From NCBI RefSeq assembly GCF_002797855.1, contig NZ_PGFB01000003.1:62001-126000 (forward strand): a stretch of DNA of 64,000 nucleotides, written 5' to 3'. A program made the position numbers and the translations under genes. Below, in pieces: positions 19,069 through 28,201 of this stretch; the stretch's first letter is position 1, and each line of letters opens with the position of its first letter. This stretch comes from Compostimonas suwonensis. GTDB taxonomy: Bacteria; Actinomycetota; Actinomycetes; Actinomycetales; Microbacteriaceae. The notes below the pieces were generated by a model. The model was not told where the DNA came from and did not search any database. It saw only the letters and a program-made list of their open reading frames with translations.

Positions 19069-19578
19069 GTGAGCGAGGAGAGCGGGCGTCTGGGCGCGAA
19101 GGCGGTGTCGGTGCTGCATCGCAACTACGTGAGCGAGCAGGCGATCTACGGCACGATCCTCGTGAGCGCCGTCATCGGCATCGGCGCAGACGACGACACC
19201 GACCTCGAGGTGCTGCTGTTCACGGTCGTCACGGTCGTGATCTTCTGGCTCGCCCACGTCTACGCGGCGACCTTCGCGATCCACGCCCGCGGCGAGCAGC
19301 CCATCGGCCGATCGATCGGCGAGGCCTTCCACCGCGAGTCGCGGATGCTCATCCCGCTCGTGCTGCCCGCGATCGCCCTTCTGACGGGGGTCTTCGGCCT
19401 CGTCGATGAGGAGACGGCCTTCCTCATCGCACTCTGGGTGGGCACGCTCGTGCTGGCCGTGCTGGGCTATCTCGCCTTTATGCGGCGCGGCAGCGTGTGG
19501 TGGGCGCGGGTGCTCGGCGGGCTCGGCACGGCGGCCTTCGGCGTTGTGATGATCGGGCTCAACTCGCTCATCCACTGA
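19069..19578 (+). CDS. hypothetical four-helix membrane protein
   Basis: I do not recognise a named family. The 169-residue protein has about four membrane helices (roughly residues 23-40, 45-68, 100-118 and 120-165, the last possibly two). A soluble loop between helices two and three contains H-A-R-G-E-Q and E-A-F-H-R-E. There is no signal peptide. The GTG start at 19069 is supported by a leaderless promoter. It follows the P-type ATPase by nine bases and could be functionally linked to it, but nothing in the sequence proves this. Confidence 0.7.
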   Translation: MSEESGRLGAKAVSVLHRNYVSEQAIYGTILVSAVIGIGADDDTDLEVLLFTVVTVVIFWLAHVYAATFAIHARGEQPIGRSIGEAFHRESRMLIPLVLPAIALLTGVFGLVDEETAFLIALWVGTLVLAVLGYLAFMRRGSVWWARVLGGLGTAAFGVVMIGLNSLIH

Positions 19579-19681
19579 TCGCCGGCGGTGCGTTCCGTCA
19601 CCCATTCGGGTGCCACGACTCCCCTGATCCGGGCGGCCCCCGGGCGCTAGAGTGGGCAGCAATCGACACGGGGAGTCCAGG

Positions 19682-21070
19682 ATGGCGCGCACGACGATGA
19701 GCGAGCTGCAGGCGACGATCGCCCGCCTCGAAGCCGAGAACGCCGCGCTGCGCGAGCGGGCGGATGCCGCGGGCGACGCGAATCCCACCCTCGAGCTGCC
19801 CCGGGCCGAGGCCGCCGTGCGCAAGCCCCGCGGCAGGGGCTGGACGGTGCTCTCCGTCTTCCTCATCGTGATCGGTCTCGTGCTCGCCCCCGTCGCCGTG
19901 CTCTCCACTTTCGCCCGCGCGCAGCTGACCGACACAGACGCCTTCGTGACGACCTTCGCCCCGCTCGCCGACGATCCTGCCGTGCAGTCCTTCGTGGCCG
20001 ACGAGGTCGTCACGGTCATCAACGAGCAGGTCGACATCCCGGGGCTCACGAAGCAGGTCTTCGAGGGGCTCGACTCGCTGAGCCTGCCGCCCGCGGCGTC
20101 CTCGGCCCTGCAGCTGCTGGAGGGCCCGGCGGCGCAGGGGCTGCAATCGCTCGTCGCCTCCGTGGTCGAGAACCTCGTGGCATCCGAGGCCTTCTCCGAC
20201 ATCTGGGAGCAGGCGCTGCGCACAACGCACACCCAGCTGCTGGCGACCCTGCAGAACGACCCGAGCGCCGCGGTGGGCGTCACCGGCCGCGGAGAGATCG
20301 AGCTGCAGCTCGGCCCGATCATCGAAGAGGTCAAACAGCGGCTCGTCGACAACGGCGTGGGTTTCGCCTCGAGCATCCCGACCGTCGACCGGAGCATCGT
20401 GATCGCCCAGTCGGACTCCGTGACGAGCGTGCAGCTCGGCTACGGCATCGCGGTGGCCGTGGGCATCTGGCTGCCCTGGATCGCGCTCGTCCTCCTCGCC
20501 GCCGGGGTCGTCGTCGCGCTCAGGCGCACGACGGCGCTCATCTGGACGGCGGCCGGCCTCGGAGCCGTGATGGTCGTGCTCGGAAGCGGGATCGGCATCG
20601 GCCGGATCGTCTTCGTGGCGACCGTGTCGCCGTCGATCATCCCCTCCGACGCCGCGACCGTCATCTACGAGACGGTCGTCGTGTCGATGGCGAACACGAC
20701 CGTCGCGGTGGCCGTCGTCGCGTTCACCGTCGCGATCATCGCCTGGTTCGGCGGGCCCTACCGGGTTCCCCGGGCCCTGCGCGGCCTCGCGACGAGCGGC
20801 GCCGACGCCCTGCGCAGGCTGGGCGACAGCCGCGGGCTCGGCACGGGCCGGTTCGGTCGCTGGCTCTACACGCAGCGCACCCTCGTGACGGTCGTCATCG
20901 CCGTCGGGGCCTCGGCGATCATCCTGTTCGTGCGCCCGCTCACCGTGGGGCTCATCGTCTGGACGGCCGTGATCGCGCTCCTGCTCGTCGCCCTGCGCGA
21001 GATCCTGCAGAGGCCCGTCATCCAGGTTCCCGAAGACGCGCAAGCGGACACCCCGGTCACCGTCGGCTGA
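19682..21070 (+). CDS. hypothetical membrane protein with N-terminal coiled coil
   Basis: The 462-residue protein begins with a short coiled coil (E-L-Q-A-T-I-A-R-L-E-A-E-N-A-A-L-R, about residues 7-25). A first membrane helix near 55-75 is followed by a large outside region of about 180 residues and then four to five more helices from about residue 255. This layout is common among uncharacterised actinobacterial membrane proteins, with an A-x-L-T-D-T-D-A-F-V motif just after the first helix. The ATG at 19682 has GGGGAG upstream, and TAGAGT at 19649-19654 is a likely -10 box. No function is proposed. Confidence 0.72.
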   Translation: MARTTMSELQATIARLEAENAALRERADAAGDANPTLELPRAEAAVRKPRGRGWTVLSVFLIVIGLVLAPVAVLSTFARAQLTDTDAFVTTFAPLADDPAVQSFVADEVVTVINEQVDIPGLTKQVFEGLDSLSLPPAASSALQLLEGPAAQGLQSLVASVVENLVASEAFSDIWEQALRTTHTQLLATLQNDPSAAVGVTGRGEIELQLGPIIEEVKQRLVDNGVGFASSIPTVDRSIVIAQSDSVTSVQLGYGIAVAVGIWLPWIALVLLAAGVVVALRRTTALIWTAAGLGAVMVVLGSGIGIGRIVFVATVSPSIIPSDAATVIYETVVVSMANTTVAVAVVAFTVAIIAWFGGPYRVPRALRGLATSGADALRRLGDSRGLGTGRFGRWLYTQRTLVTVVIAVGASAIILFVRPLTVGLIVWTAVIALLLVALREILQRPVIQVPEDAQADTPVTVG

Positions 21071-21103
21071 GCGGGTGAGCGGGCCGGGTAGGCTCCCCCT
21101 CAG

Positions 21104-22345
21104 ATGAATCGCACGACTACAGCCCTGCTCGCCGCACTCGAGGCGCTCATCGTGGTCGCCATCGGCATCGGCGTCTCCCTCGTTCCCCTCACGGTGCTCT
21201 GGGCCGTGCAGTACGGGCTGCAGATCGACTGGCTCGTCTTCTGGCGGGCGTCGGCCGACGTCTGGCTGCTCGGCAACGGCGCGAACCTCACGGTCCAGCT
21301 CGATCCGGGTCTCGTCGCGACCCTCGCGCTGCCGGGTGCCGAGGCCCCCTTCCCGGTCACGATCGCGCCCCTCGGCTTCGCCCTGCTCGCCGTGCTGCTC
21401 GGGGTGCGCACCGGCCGCCGCGCCGCGCGCTCGCCGTACCGGCTGCTCGCCGTGCTCTCGGCGGTGATCGCCTACGGGGCGCTCGCCGCCCTCGTGACGC
21501 TGAGCGCCTCGGCCCCCGGCGTGCACCCCTCCCTCTGGCAGGGCATCCTCCTTCCCACCCTCGTCTACGCGGCCGGTGTCGTCACGGGCTCCGAGACCGG
21601 CCAGGCCGATCTGCCGACCGCCGAGCAGGATGCCGCGAGCCGCGCGGTACGCGCCCGCCTCGCGCTGCTCCCGCAGATCGTCCGCTCCGTGCTCGACGTC
21701 TCGCTGCGTGCGGGCACAGCGGCAGTCGCCGCGCTGCTCGCCGTCTCGGCGGTCGTGGTCGCCGTCGTCGTGATGGTGCACTACACGACCATGATCGGCC
21801 TCTACGAGAGCCTGCAGGCCGGCATCGTCGGCGGCGCCTCGCTCACGATCGCCCAGCTCGCCTTTGTGCCGAACGCCGTGATCTGGGCGGCCTCCTGGCT
21901 CACCGGGCCCGGGTTCGCGGTCGGCGCCGGCAGCGCCGTCTCGCCGATCGGCACCGACCTGGGGCCGGTGCCGGGCATCCCGCTGCTCGGGGCCCTGCCC
22001 ACGGGCGAGCTCGCCTGGGGGTTCCTCGGGCTCGTCGTTCCCGTGCTCGTGGGCTTCGGGTGCGCGATCGTCGTGCGCGGGCGGCTGCTGCGCGGACTCT
22101 CGGGCATGCCGTCGGCACGGTGGTTCGCGGCATCCGCCCTCGGCATCGCCATCGTCTCGGGGGTGCTGCTCGGCCTGCTGGCCTGGTGGTCGTCGGGCGC
22201 GGCCGGGCCGGGCCGGCTCGTCGAGGTGGGGCCCAACGGCTGGGTCGTCGGGCTCTTCGACGGTCTCGAGATCGGCATCGGCGCGCTCGTGGGCTTCTTC
22301 GCGGGCGGGCGCTCGCGGGCGGAGCCGCCCGCGCCGGGGCAGTAG
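21104..22345 (+). CDS. DUF6350-type multi-pass membrane protein
   Basis: The 413-residue protein has about nine hydrophobic helices and lies directly before purN, the usual place of DUF6350 (PerM-like) proteins in actinobacteria. The N-terminus A-L-x-E-A-L-I-V-V-A-I-G-I-G and the segment W-L-L-G-N-G-A-N-L fit my memory of that family. Its role is unknown. TAGGCT at 21089-21094 is a probable -10 box, which would put the transcript start about three bases before the ATG. Its TAG stop is part of the purN promoter. Confidence 0.75.
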   Translation: MNRTTTALLAALEALIVVAIGIGVSLVPLTVLWAVQYGLQIDWLVFWRASADVWLLGNGANLTVQLDPGLVATLALPGAEAPFPVTIAPLGFALLAVLLGVRTGRRAARSPYRLLAVLSAVIAYGALAALVTLSASAPGVHPSLWQGILLPTLVYAAGVVTGSETGQADLPTAEQDAASRAVRARLALLPQIVRSVLDVSLRAGTAAVAALLAVSAVVVAVVVMVHYTTMIGLYESLQAGIVGGASLTIAQLAFVPNAVIWAASWLTGPGFAVGAGSAVSPIGTDLGPVPGIPLLGALPTGELAWGFLGLVVPVLVGFGCAIVVRGRLLRGLSGMPSARWFAASALGIAIVSGVLLGLLAWWSSGAAGPGRLVEVGPNGWVVGLFDGLEIGIGALVGFFAGGRSRAEPPAPGQ

Positions 22346-22348
22346 GCT
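22343..22348 (+). promoter_or_regulatory. leaderless promoter -10 of purN-purH
   Basis: TAGGCT at 22343-22348 begins with the TAG stop of the upstream gene and lies six bases before the GTG of purN, so the purN-purH message is probably leaderless. Confidence 0.5.
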
Positions 22349-22354
22349 CTATTC

Positions 22355-22948
22355 GTGCTTTCCCTCGTCGTCCTGATCTCCGGTGGCGGGTCGAACCTGC
22401 GCGCTCTGCTCGAGGCGGCTGAAGACGCCGAGTATCCGGCGCGGGTGGTGGCCGTCGGCGCCGACCGCCAGGCCGACGGGCTCGAGCACGCCGAGGAGTT
22501 CGGCATCCCCTCGTTCACGGTGCCGTTCACGTCTTTTCCCGACCGCGAGAGCTGGGGTGAGGAGCTGCTCGAGCAGATCCGCTCCTGGAACCCCGACCTC
22601 GTGGTGCTCTCCGGTTTTATGCGGCTGCTGCCGCCCCGCGTCGTCGAGGCGCTCTCGCCCGACCTCATCAACACCCACCCGGCCTACCTGCCCGAGTTCC
22701 CGGGCGCGCACGGCGTGCGCGACGCGCTCGCCGCCGGCGTGAGCCAGACGGGCGCGAGCCTCATCGTCGTCGACAACGGGGTCGACGCGGGGCCCATCAT
22801 CTCGCAGGAGCGCGTGCCGGTTCTGCCCGGAGACACCGAGGCGCAGCTGCACGAGAGAATCAAACCCGTCGAACGCCGTCTGCTCGTGCAGGCCGTGCTC
22901 GACATCGCCAACGGTCACGTCAACCTCAAGGAGCTAGCCCAAGCATGA
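22355..22948 (+). CDS. purN: phosphoribosylglycinamide formyltransferase (GAR transformylase)
   Basis: The 197-residue enzyme transfers a formyl group from 10-formyl-THF to GAR in purine synthesis. It begins with [13 protein letters not shown], the phosphate-binding loop. The catalytic Asn and His lie in [13 protein letters not shown], and the catalytic Asp in V-D-A-G-P-I-I. It starts with GTG at 22355 behind a leaderless promoter. Its stop overlaps the purH start by four bases (ATGA), so both purine enzymes are made together. Confidence 0.97.
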   Translation: MLSLVVLISGGGSNLRALLEAAEDAEYPARVVAVGADRQADGLEHAEEFGIPSFTVPFTSFPDRESWGEELLEQIRSWNPDLVVLSGFMRLLPPRVVEALSPDLINTHPAYLPEFPGAHGVRDALAAGVSQTGASLIVVDNGVDAGPIISQERVPVLPGDTEAQLHERIKPVERRLLVQAVLDIANGHVNLKELAQA

Positions 22949-24585
22949 GCGGTCCCAGCCACGACCCGTCCCTCTACCGCGAACGGGATGTCGTCCCGCT
23001 CACCCGCGCACTCGTCTCGGTGAGCGACAAGACGGGCCTGCTCGAGCTCGCCGCAGCCCTCGCCGCGGCTGGGGTCGAGATCGTCTCGACGGGGTCGACG
23101 GCGAAGACGATCGCGGATGCCGGGCACGCCGTCACCGAGGTCGCGAGCGTCACGGGATTCCCCGAATCCCTCGACGGCCGGGTCAAGACCCTGCACCCCG
23201 CCGTGCACGCCGGCATCCTCGCCGATCTGCGCCTCGAATCCCATGAGGCGCAGCTGGCGGAGCTCGGCATCAAGCCCTTCGACCTCGTCGTCGTGAACCT
23301 GTACCCCTTCCGCGAGACGGTCGCCTCGGGCGCCCCCGCCTCCGACATCGTCGAGCAGATCGACATCGGCGGCCCCGCCCTGGTGCGCGCCTCCGCCAAG
23401 AACCACGCCAACGTCGCGATCGTCGTCTCGCCCGATCGCTACCCCGTCATCGTCGAGGCGCTCGCCGCTGGCGGCACGAGCTTCGAGACCCGCCGCGAGC
23501 TGGCCGCCGAGGCCTTCGCGCACACGGCGTCGTACGACACGGCGGTCGCGGGGTGGTTCGCCTCGGCCGCGCAGCCCGTTTCGGGCGCCGAGCCCGCTTC
23601 GGCCGCGGAGGGTGCGGAGGCGGCATCCGCCTTCACCCCCACCGTCACGGTCTCGGGCGAGCTCGCCCACGTGCTGCGTTACGGCGAGAACTCGCACCAG
23701 TCGGCGGCGCTCTACCTCGACCCGCGGGGCACCGGGATCGCCCAGGCGCAGCAGCTGAACGGCAAGGAGATGTCGTACAACAACTTCGTCGACGCCGATG
23801 CGGCCGTGCGCTCCGCCTACGACTTCGACGGCCCCGCGGTCGCGATCATCAAGCACGCCAACCCGTGCGGCATCGCGATCGCCCTGCCCGGCGACGCCGA
23901 CCCGATCGCCGCCGCGCACAAGCGCGCTCACGAGTGCGACCCCGTCTCGGCCTACGGCGGGGTCATCGCCGCGAACCGCACGGTCACGCTCGCGATGGCC
24001 GAGACCGTGAAAGACATCTTCACCGAGGTGCTCGTCGCGCCCGGCTTCGAGCCCGAGGCGCTCGAGCTGCTGCGCGCCAAGAAGAACCTGCGCCTGCTCG
24101 TGCTGCCCGAGGGCTTCGCCCGCGAGGCGCGCGAGGTCAAGCAGATCTCGGGCGGGCTGCTCGTGCAGGACGCCGACGGCTTCGCCGGCTTCGACTCCTC
24201 GAGCTGGACGCTCGTGACCGGCGACGAGGCGGATGCCGCCACCCGCGCCGACCTCGAGTTCGCCTGGAAGGCCTGCCGCGCCGTCAAGTCCAACGCCATC
24301 CTGCTCGCCTCGGGCGGGGCGTCCGTGGGCGTCGGCATGGGGCAGGTCAACCGCGTGGACTCGTGCCGGCTCGCCGTGAGCCGGGCGGGGGAGCGCGTTG
24401 TGGGGTCGGTCGCGGCATCCGACGCCTTCTTCCCCTTCGCCGACGGGCTGCAGATCCTGCTCGACGCGGGGGTGCGCGCCGTCGTTCAGCCCGGCGGCTC
24501 GATCCGCGACGAGGAGGTCATCGCCGCCGCGCGTGCCGCCGGCGTGACGATGTACTTCACGGGCGAGCGCCACTTCTTCCACTGA
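22945..24585 (+). CDS. purH: bifunctional AICAR transformylase / IMP cyclohydrolase
   Basis: The 546-residue enzyme carries out the last two steps of IMP synthesis. The N-terminal cyclohydrolase (MGS-like) domain has S-T-G-S-T-A-K-T-I and [11 protein letters not shown]. The C-terminal transformylase domain has the K-H pair in I-I-K-H-A-N-P-C-G and ends F-T-G-E-R-H-F-x-H, typical of the family. A short Ala/Pro-rich insert near residues 205-225 is a linker seen in other actinobacteria. Its substrate ZMP is the alarmone sensed by the riboswitch before glyA in this window. Confidence 0.97.
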   Translation: MSGPSHDPSLYRERDVVPLTRALVSVSDKTGLLELAAALAAAGVEIVSTGSTAKTIADAGHAVTEVASVTGFPESLDGRVKTLHPAVHAGILADLRLESHEAQLAELGIKPFDLVVVNLYPFRETVASGAPASDIVEQIDIGGPALVRASAKNHANVAIVVSPDRYPVIVEALAAGGTSFETRRELAAEAFAHTASYDTAVAGWFASAAQPVSGAEPASAAEGAEAASAFTPTVTVSGELAHVLRYGENSHQSAALYLDPRGTGIAQAQQLNGKEMSYNNFVDADAAVRSAYDFDGPAVAIIKHANPCGIAIALPGDADPIAAAHKRAHECDPVSAYGGVIAANRTVTLAMAETVKDIFTEVLVAPGFEPEALELLRAKKNLRLLVLPEGFAREAREVKQISGGLLVQDADGFAGFDSSSWTLVTGDEADAATRADLEFAWKACRAVKSNAILLASGGASVGVGMGQVNRVDSCRLAVSRAGERVVGSVAASDAFFPFADGLQILLDAGVRAVVQPGGSIRDEEVIAAARAAGVTMYFTGERHFFH

Positions 24586-24644
24586 GCGGGCGCTGAGCCC
24601 GCGCGACCTCGCCGGCTCACGTCGGGCACGGGATCCTCTTGTGC

Positions 24645-24710
24645 CGAGCGCGGCTTTGTTCGCGGGCGACGAGCGCCGGTGAGGCGCGCCCGCGAACAAA
24701 GCCGCGCTCG
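24645..24710. terminator. long perfect intergenic hairpin (family D)
   Basis: Perfect 24-base arms lie at 24645-24668 and 24687-24710 around an 18-base loop. The stem contains GGCTTTGTTCGCGGGCG. It lies 59 bases beyond purH and probably ends the purine operon. Confidence 0.65.
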
Positions 24711-24734
24711 ACGAACGGGCGCAGGATGAACGGG

Positions 24735-24740
24735 TACAGT
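24735..24740 (+). promoter_or_regulatory. leaderless promoter -10 of the DDAH-like gene
   Basis: TACAGT lies six bases before the GTG at 24747, the spacing seen at other leaderless starts in this window. It supports that GTG over the ATG at 24726. Confidence 0.45.
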
Positions 24741-24746
24741 CTGAGG

Positions 24747-25976
24747 GTGAGTTCACCCCTCGTGCAGAAACCGTCCGTCGCGCGCCGCACCCTCGCCGTG
24801 TTCGTGTCAGCCCTGGCCGTCACCCTCGTGGCGCACCTCGTCATCGTGCTGGCGTTCTTCATCGCCGGGGGCGCGCAGGCGATCGTGCTCGCCCAGATCA
24901 GCGACTACTTCCTGCTCGCCTCGACGGTCGCCTTCGTCGTGCTCGTGCTGCTCGGTCTCGCGGGCAGCAACACGAACCTGTGGGCCGCCCTCGGCGCCGG
25001 TCTCGCGGCCGCGATCCTCGGCACCCTCATCGGCACCACGGCGAACACCCTGACGCAGGGCACGGCGCTCACTCCCGAGGTCGTGCTCTTCGTGCTGGGC
25101 TCGCTCGCGAGCATCAACCTGCTCTACATCCTCGGGATGGCGGTGGCCGCCCCGACTCTCGGCCGGCGTGTCTACGCGGCGATCGTGAGCCGGCGCGGGA
25201 CACCGGCTCTCGGCACCCGTCACGTCGCGCTCGTGCGCCCGCCCGCGACGAATCTCGCGGAGGGCCTGCTCACGCACCTCGAGCGTCAGGCCGTGGATGT
25301 CGCGCTCGCCGACGAGCAGTGGGACAACTACGTGCAGGCCCTCGCCGACCACGGCTGGACCACGATCGACGTCGAGCCCGCCGACACCCTGCCCGACAGC
25401 GTCTTCGTGGAGGACGCGGTCGTGCTCTTCGGCGAGCTCGCCGTGATCACGAGCCCGGGCGCCGCCGTCCGCCGGCCCGAGACGGCCGCCGTCGAGGCCA
25501 GCGTGCGCGAGCTGGGCCTCGTGGTCGAGCGCATCGAGCTGCCCGGCCTGCTCGACGGGGGCGACGTGCTCACCGTCGGCACGACCGTCTACGTCGGCCG
25601 CAGCGGCCGCACGAACGCCGACGGCATCCGTCAGCTGCGGGCGCTGCTCGCGCCCCTCGGCTACACGGTCGTCGCGGTTCCCCTCACGAAGGTGCTGCAT
25701 CTCAAGAGCGCCGTGACCGCCCTGCCCGACGGCACGATCATCGGCTACGTGCCCCTCGTCGACAACACCGCGATCTTCCCGAGCTTCATGGCCGTGCCTG
25801 AGCCGGGTGGCGCGCACGTCGTCGTGCTCTCCGAGGACACGGTGCTCATGGCGGCATCCGCCCCTCAGAGCGCCGCGCTCGTCTCGGAGCTCGGCTACCG
25901 CGTGGTGACGGTCGACATCAGCGAGTTCGAGAAGCTCGAGGGCTGCGTGACCTGCCTGAGCGTGCTCGTGCGCTGA
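24747..25976 (+). CDS. membrane-anchored DDAH/arginine-deiminase-fold hydrolase
   Basis: The 409-residue protein joins four membrane helices (about residues 12-140) to a C-terminal amidinotransferase-fold domain. That domain has the dimethylarginine dimethylaminohydrolase pattern: D-S-V-F-V-E-D near residue 215, L-L-D-G-G-D-V near 270, His318 in L-H-L-K-S-A-V, and a C-terminal Cys403 in V-T-C-L-S-V. DDAH turns methylated arginine into citrulline. Typical DDAH is a soluble protein of about 250-280 residues, so the membrane half is an unusual addition. The leaderless promoter favours the GTG at 24747. A separate upstream gene wrongly joined to DDAH is unlikely, since the frame is continuous. 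Confidence 0.8.
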   Translation: MSSPLVQKPSVARRTLAVFVSALAVTLVAHLVIVLAFFIAGGAQAIVLAQISDYFLLASTVAFVVLVLLGLAGSNTNLWAALGAGLAAAILGTLIGTTANTLTQGTALTPEVVLFVLGSLASINLLYILGMAVAAPTLGRRVYAAIVSRRGTPALGTRHVALVRPPATNLAEGLLTHLERQAVDVALADEQWDNYVQALADHGWTTIDVEPADTLPDSVFVEDAVVLFGELAVITSPGAAVRRPETAAVEASVRELGLVVERIELPGLLDGGDVLTVGTTVYVGRSGRTNADGIRQLRALLAPLGYTVVAVPLTKVLHLKSAVTALPDGTIIGYVPLVDNTAIFPSFMAVPEPGGAHVVVLSEDTVLMAASAPQSAALVSELGYRVVTVDISEFEKLEGCVTCLSVLVR

Positions 25977-26025
25977 GCGTCTCGTTTCCCGAACGGGGTC
26001 CCGCTCGATGCGCATGCATCGGAGA

Positions 26026-26053
26026 TTGCGGCATCCGGAAAAGCGGGTATAGC
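26026..26053 (+). promoter_or_regulatory. promoter of the ABC exporter leader
   Basis: TTGCGG (26026-26031) and TATAGC (26048-26053) are 16 bases apart. Transcription would begin near 26060, leaving a leader of about 330 bases before the first exporter gene. The leader holds two short ORFs and a C/T-rich tract at about 26296-26321. I see no other gene in 25977-26389. Confidence 0.55.
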
Positions 26054-26110
26054 CTGGAAAGCTGTCTCGCGATCGTGAATGACAGTATGTCCGACCACCG
26101 GGAGGATCCG

Positions 26111-26197
26111 ATGACATCGACAGACTTCGCCGCCGCTGCGGCACGCAACGATCGCGCCCTGGGCCACTGCTATCCGCGCGCCGTGATGTCTCACTAG
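26111..26197 (+). CDS. 28-residue putative leader peptide of the ABC exporter operon
   Basis: GGGAGGATCCG directly precedes an ATG at 26111, and the frame ends with TAG at 26195-26197. The peptide reads Met-Thr-Ser-Thr-Asp-Phe, then Ala-rich, and ends CYPRAVMSH. The ribosome site is one of the strongest in the window although the product is tiny, and it lies in the long leader of a multidrug-type exporter. A role as a ribosome-stalling or attenuation peptide, like BmrB before Bacillus bmrCD, is inference. An isolated small protein is the alternative. Confidence 0.5.
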   Translation: MTSTDFAAAAARNDRALGHCYPRAVMSH

Positions 26198-26339
26198 GCA
26201 TTCCGGCGGTCCGCCGCACGATCCAGCACCGCACCCTCTCCGCACACAACCACCGATGACCGACGTTCGACGTGTGCTCACGCACCCCGCCGGCATCCCC
26301 TTCTTCTTCTCTCTCTCAGCCCCAGCCAAAGGATTCCCC

Positions 26340-26393
26340 ATGTTCGTCCGCCGGCGCGACACGATGCCGCACCCCGGGGAGGCCGCCCGATGA
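26340..26393 (+). CDS. 17-residue upstream ORF coupled to the exporter start
   Basis: AAAGGA lies before an ATG at 26340. The 17-codon frame ends with a TGA that overlaps the exporter ATG as ATGA (26390-26393). The peptide is basic at the start (F-V-R-R-R-D). Such overlap normally couples translation of two genes, so this ORF may set the rate of exporter translation. The exporter also has its own GGGGAGG site inside this ORF, so the tiny ORF could be chance. Confidence 0.3.
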   Translation: MFVRRRDTMPHPGEAAR

Positions 26394-28201
26394 GCGACCG
26401 CCCGCAGACCACACCGACAGCCAAGCAGCCCAGCACCTTCGCCTCGATCAGGCGGCTCTACCCCTACGCGCGCCCGGCCATGCCGCGCATCTACCTCGGA
26501 ATGGTCGCCGCACTGCTCGCGGCCGGGGTCGCGCTCGCGATCCCGCTCGTGCTGCAGGGCCTCGTCGACGGGCCGCTCTCCGAGGGCGATCCCGCGCAGG
26601 TCTGGCCCGCCGTGATCGTCGTGCTCGCGCTCGGCGTCATCGAGGCGATCATGATCGCCCTGCGCCGCTGGTTCGTGCTCGCCCCGGGCACGCACATCGA
26701 GGCCCGGCTGCGCAACGGCCTCTACGCGAAGCTGCAAGACCTGCCGGTCGCCTTCCACGACCGCTGGCAGAGCGGGCAGCTGCTCTCGCGCGCCGTGAGC
26801 GACCTCAACCTCATCCGCCGCTGGCTCTCCTTCGGCCTCGTGCTGCTGGTCGTCAACATCGTCACGATCCTCATCGGCTTCGGCATCCTGATCTACTGGA
26901 ACTGGGTGCTCGGCATCGTCTTCCTGCTGTGCTCGATCCCGCTGTGGATCTACGGCTACCTCTTCGAGCAGAAGTACTCGGTGATCGCCCGGCGCAGCCA
27001 GGATCAGGCCGGAGACCTCGCGACCTCCGTGGAGGAGGCCGTGCACGGCATCCGGGTGCTCAAGGCCTTCGGGCGCGGCAAGCACGCACTCAAGAACTTC
27101 GCGTTGCGCGCCGAGGACCTGCGCGGCACCGAGATCGAGAAGGCGAAGGCCATCGCGGGCATCTGGCTGTGGCTTCTACTGGTTCCGGATGTCGCGTTCG
27201 CGCTGTGCCTCTTCGGCGGCGTGTGGCTCGCCTCCGTCGGCCAGCTCTCGATCGGCGAGCTCTTCGCCTTCTTCGCGACCGCGACCGTGCTGCGCTTCCC
27301 CGTCGAGTCGATCGGCTTCCTGCTGTCGATGACCTTCGACACCCGCACGGCCGTCGACCGCTTCTTCGAGGTCATGGACTCGGAGAGCACGATCACCGAC
27401 CCGGTCTCGCCGACGACGATCGAGCATCCACGCGGCGCGCTCGCCTTCCACGACGTGCACTTCCGTTACCAGGACTCGCCCGAGCGCTTCCCCGACCTGC
27501 TCGACGGCGTCGAGCTCCAGATCGAGCCGGGGGAGACCATGGCGCTCGTCGGCCTGACCGGTTCGGGCAAGTCGACCCTCACGGCGCTCACGACACGGCT
27601 CTACGACGTGACGGGCGGCTCGATCAGCCTCGACGGCGTCGACGTGCGCGACCTCACGCGCCAGGAGCTGCGTCGCCACCTTGCGATGGCCTTCGAGGAT
27701 GCGACGCTCTTCTCGGCGTCGGTGCGCGAGAACGTGCTGCTCGGCCGTCCGGACTCGAGCGAGGAGGAGCTGGCCGAGGCGATCTCGATCGCGCAGGCCG
27801 GCTTCGTCTACGAGCTGCCCGACGGCCTCGACACGAAGGTCGGCGAGGAGGGGCTGAGCCTCTCGGGCGGCCAGCGGCAGAGGCTCGCGCTCGCCCGCGC
27901 GGTCGCGGCCAAGCCCGCGGTGCTCGTGCTCGACGATCCGCTCTCGGCGCTCGACGTCGACACGGAGGCCCTCGTGGAGGCCGCGCTGCGCAAGGTGCTC
28001 GCCTCGACGACGGCGCTCGTGGTCGCCCACCGACCCTCGACGGTCATGCTCGCCGACAGGGTCGCCCTGCTCGAGGAGGGCCGGGTCACGGCCGTCGGCA
28101 CCCACTCCGAGCTGCTCGCGACGAACGATCACTACCGCTTCGTGATCTCGAGCCTCGAAGACGACGAAGAACAGACCAGGGAGAGGACGGTGAACGTATG
28201 A
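26390..28201 (+). CDS. heterodimeric ABC exporter, subunit with degenerate ATPase site
   Basis: The 603-residue half-transporter has six membrane helices followed by an ATPase domain. Walker A is G-L-T-G-S-G-K-S-T near residue 390 and the signature is L-S-G-G-Q. Walker B ends L-D-D, so the catalytic Glu is replaced by Asp (near residue 515). That replacement marks the inactive site of heterodimeric exporters such as BmrCD and TM287/288. The partner is encoded directly downstream with a four-base overlap. Substrate is unknown; multidrug or lipid export is the family expectation. Confidence 0.92.
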   Translation: MSDRPQTTPTAKQPSTFASIRRLYPYARPAMPRIYLGMVAALLAAGVALAIPLVLQGLVDGPLSEGDPAQVWPAVIVVLALGVIEAIMIALRRWFVLAPGTHIEARLRNGLYAKLQDLPVAFHDRWQSGQLLSRAVSDLNLIRRWLSFGLVLLVVNIVTILIGFGILIYWNWVLGIVFLLCSIPLWIYGYLFEQKYSVIARRSQDQAGDLATSVEEAVHGIRVLKAFGRGKHALKNFALRAEDLRGTEIEKAKAIAGIWLWLLLVPDVAFALCLFGGVWLASVGQLSIGELFAFFATATVLRFPVESIGFLLSMTFDTRTAVDRFFEVMDSESTITDPVSPTTIEHPRGALAFHDVHFRYQDSPERFPDLLDGVELQIEPGETMALVGLTGSGKSTLTALTTRLYDVTGGSISLDGVDVRDLTRQELRRHLAMAFEDATLFSASVRENVLLGRPDSSEEELAEAISIAQAGFVYELPDGLDTKVGEEGLSLSGGQRQRLALARAVAAKPAVLVLDDPLSALDVDTEALVEAALRKVLASTTALVVAHRPSTVMLADRVALLEEGRVTAVGTHSELLATNDHYRFVISSLEDDEEQTRERTVNV

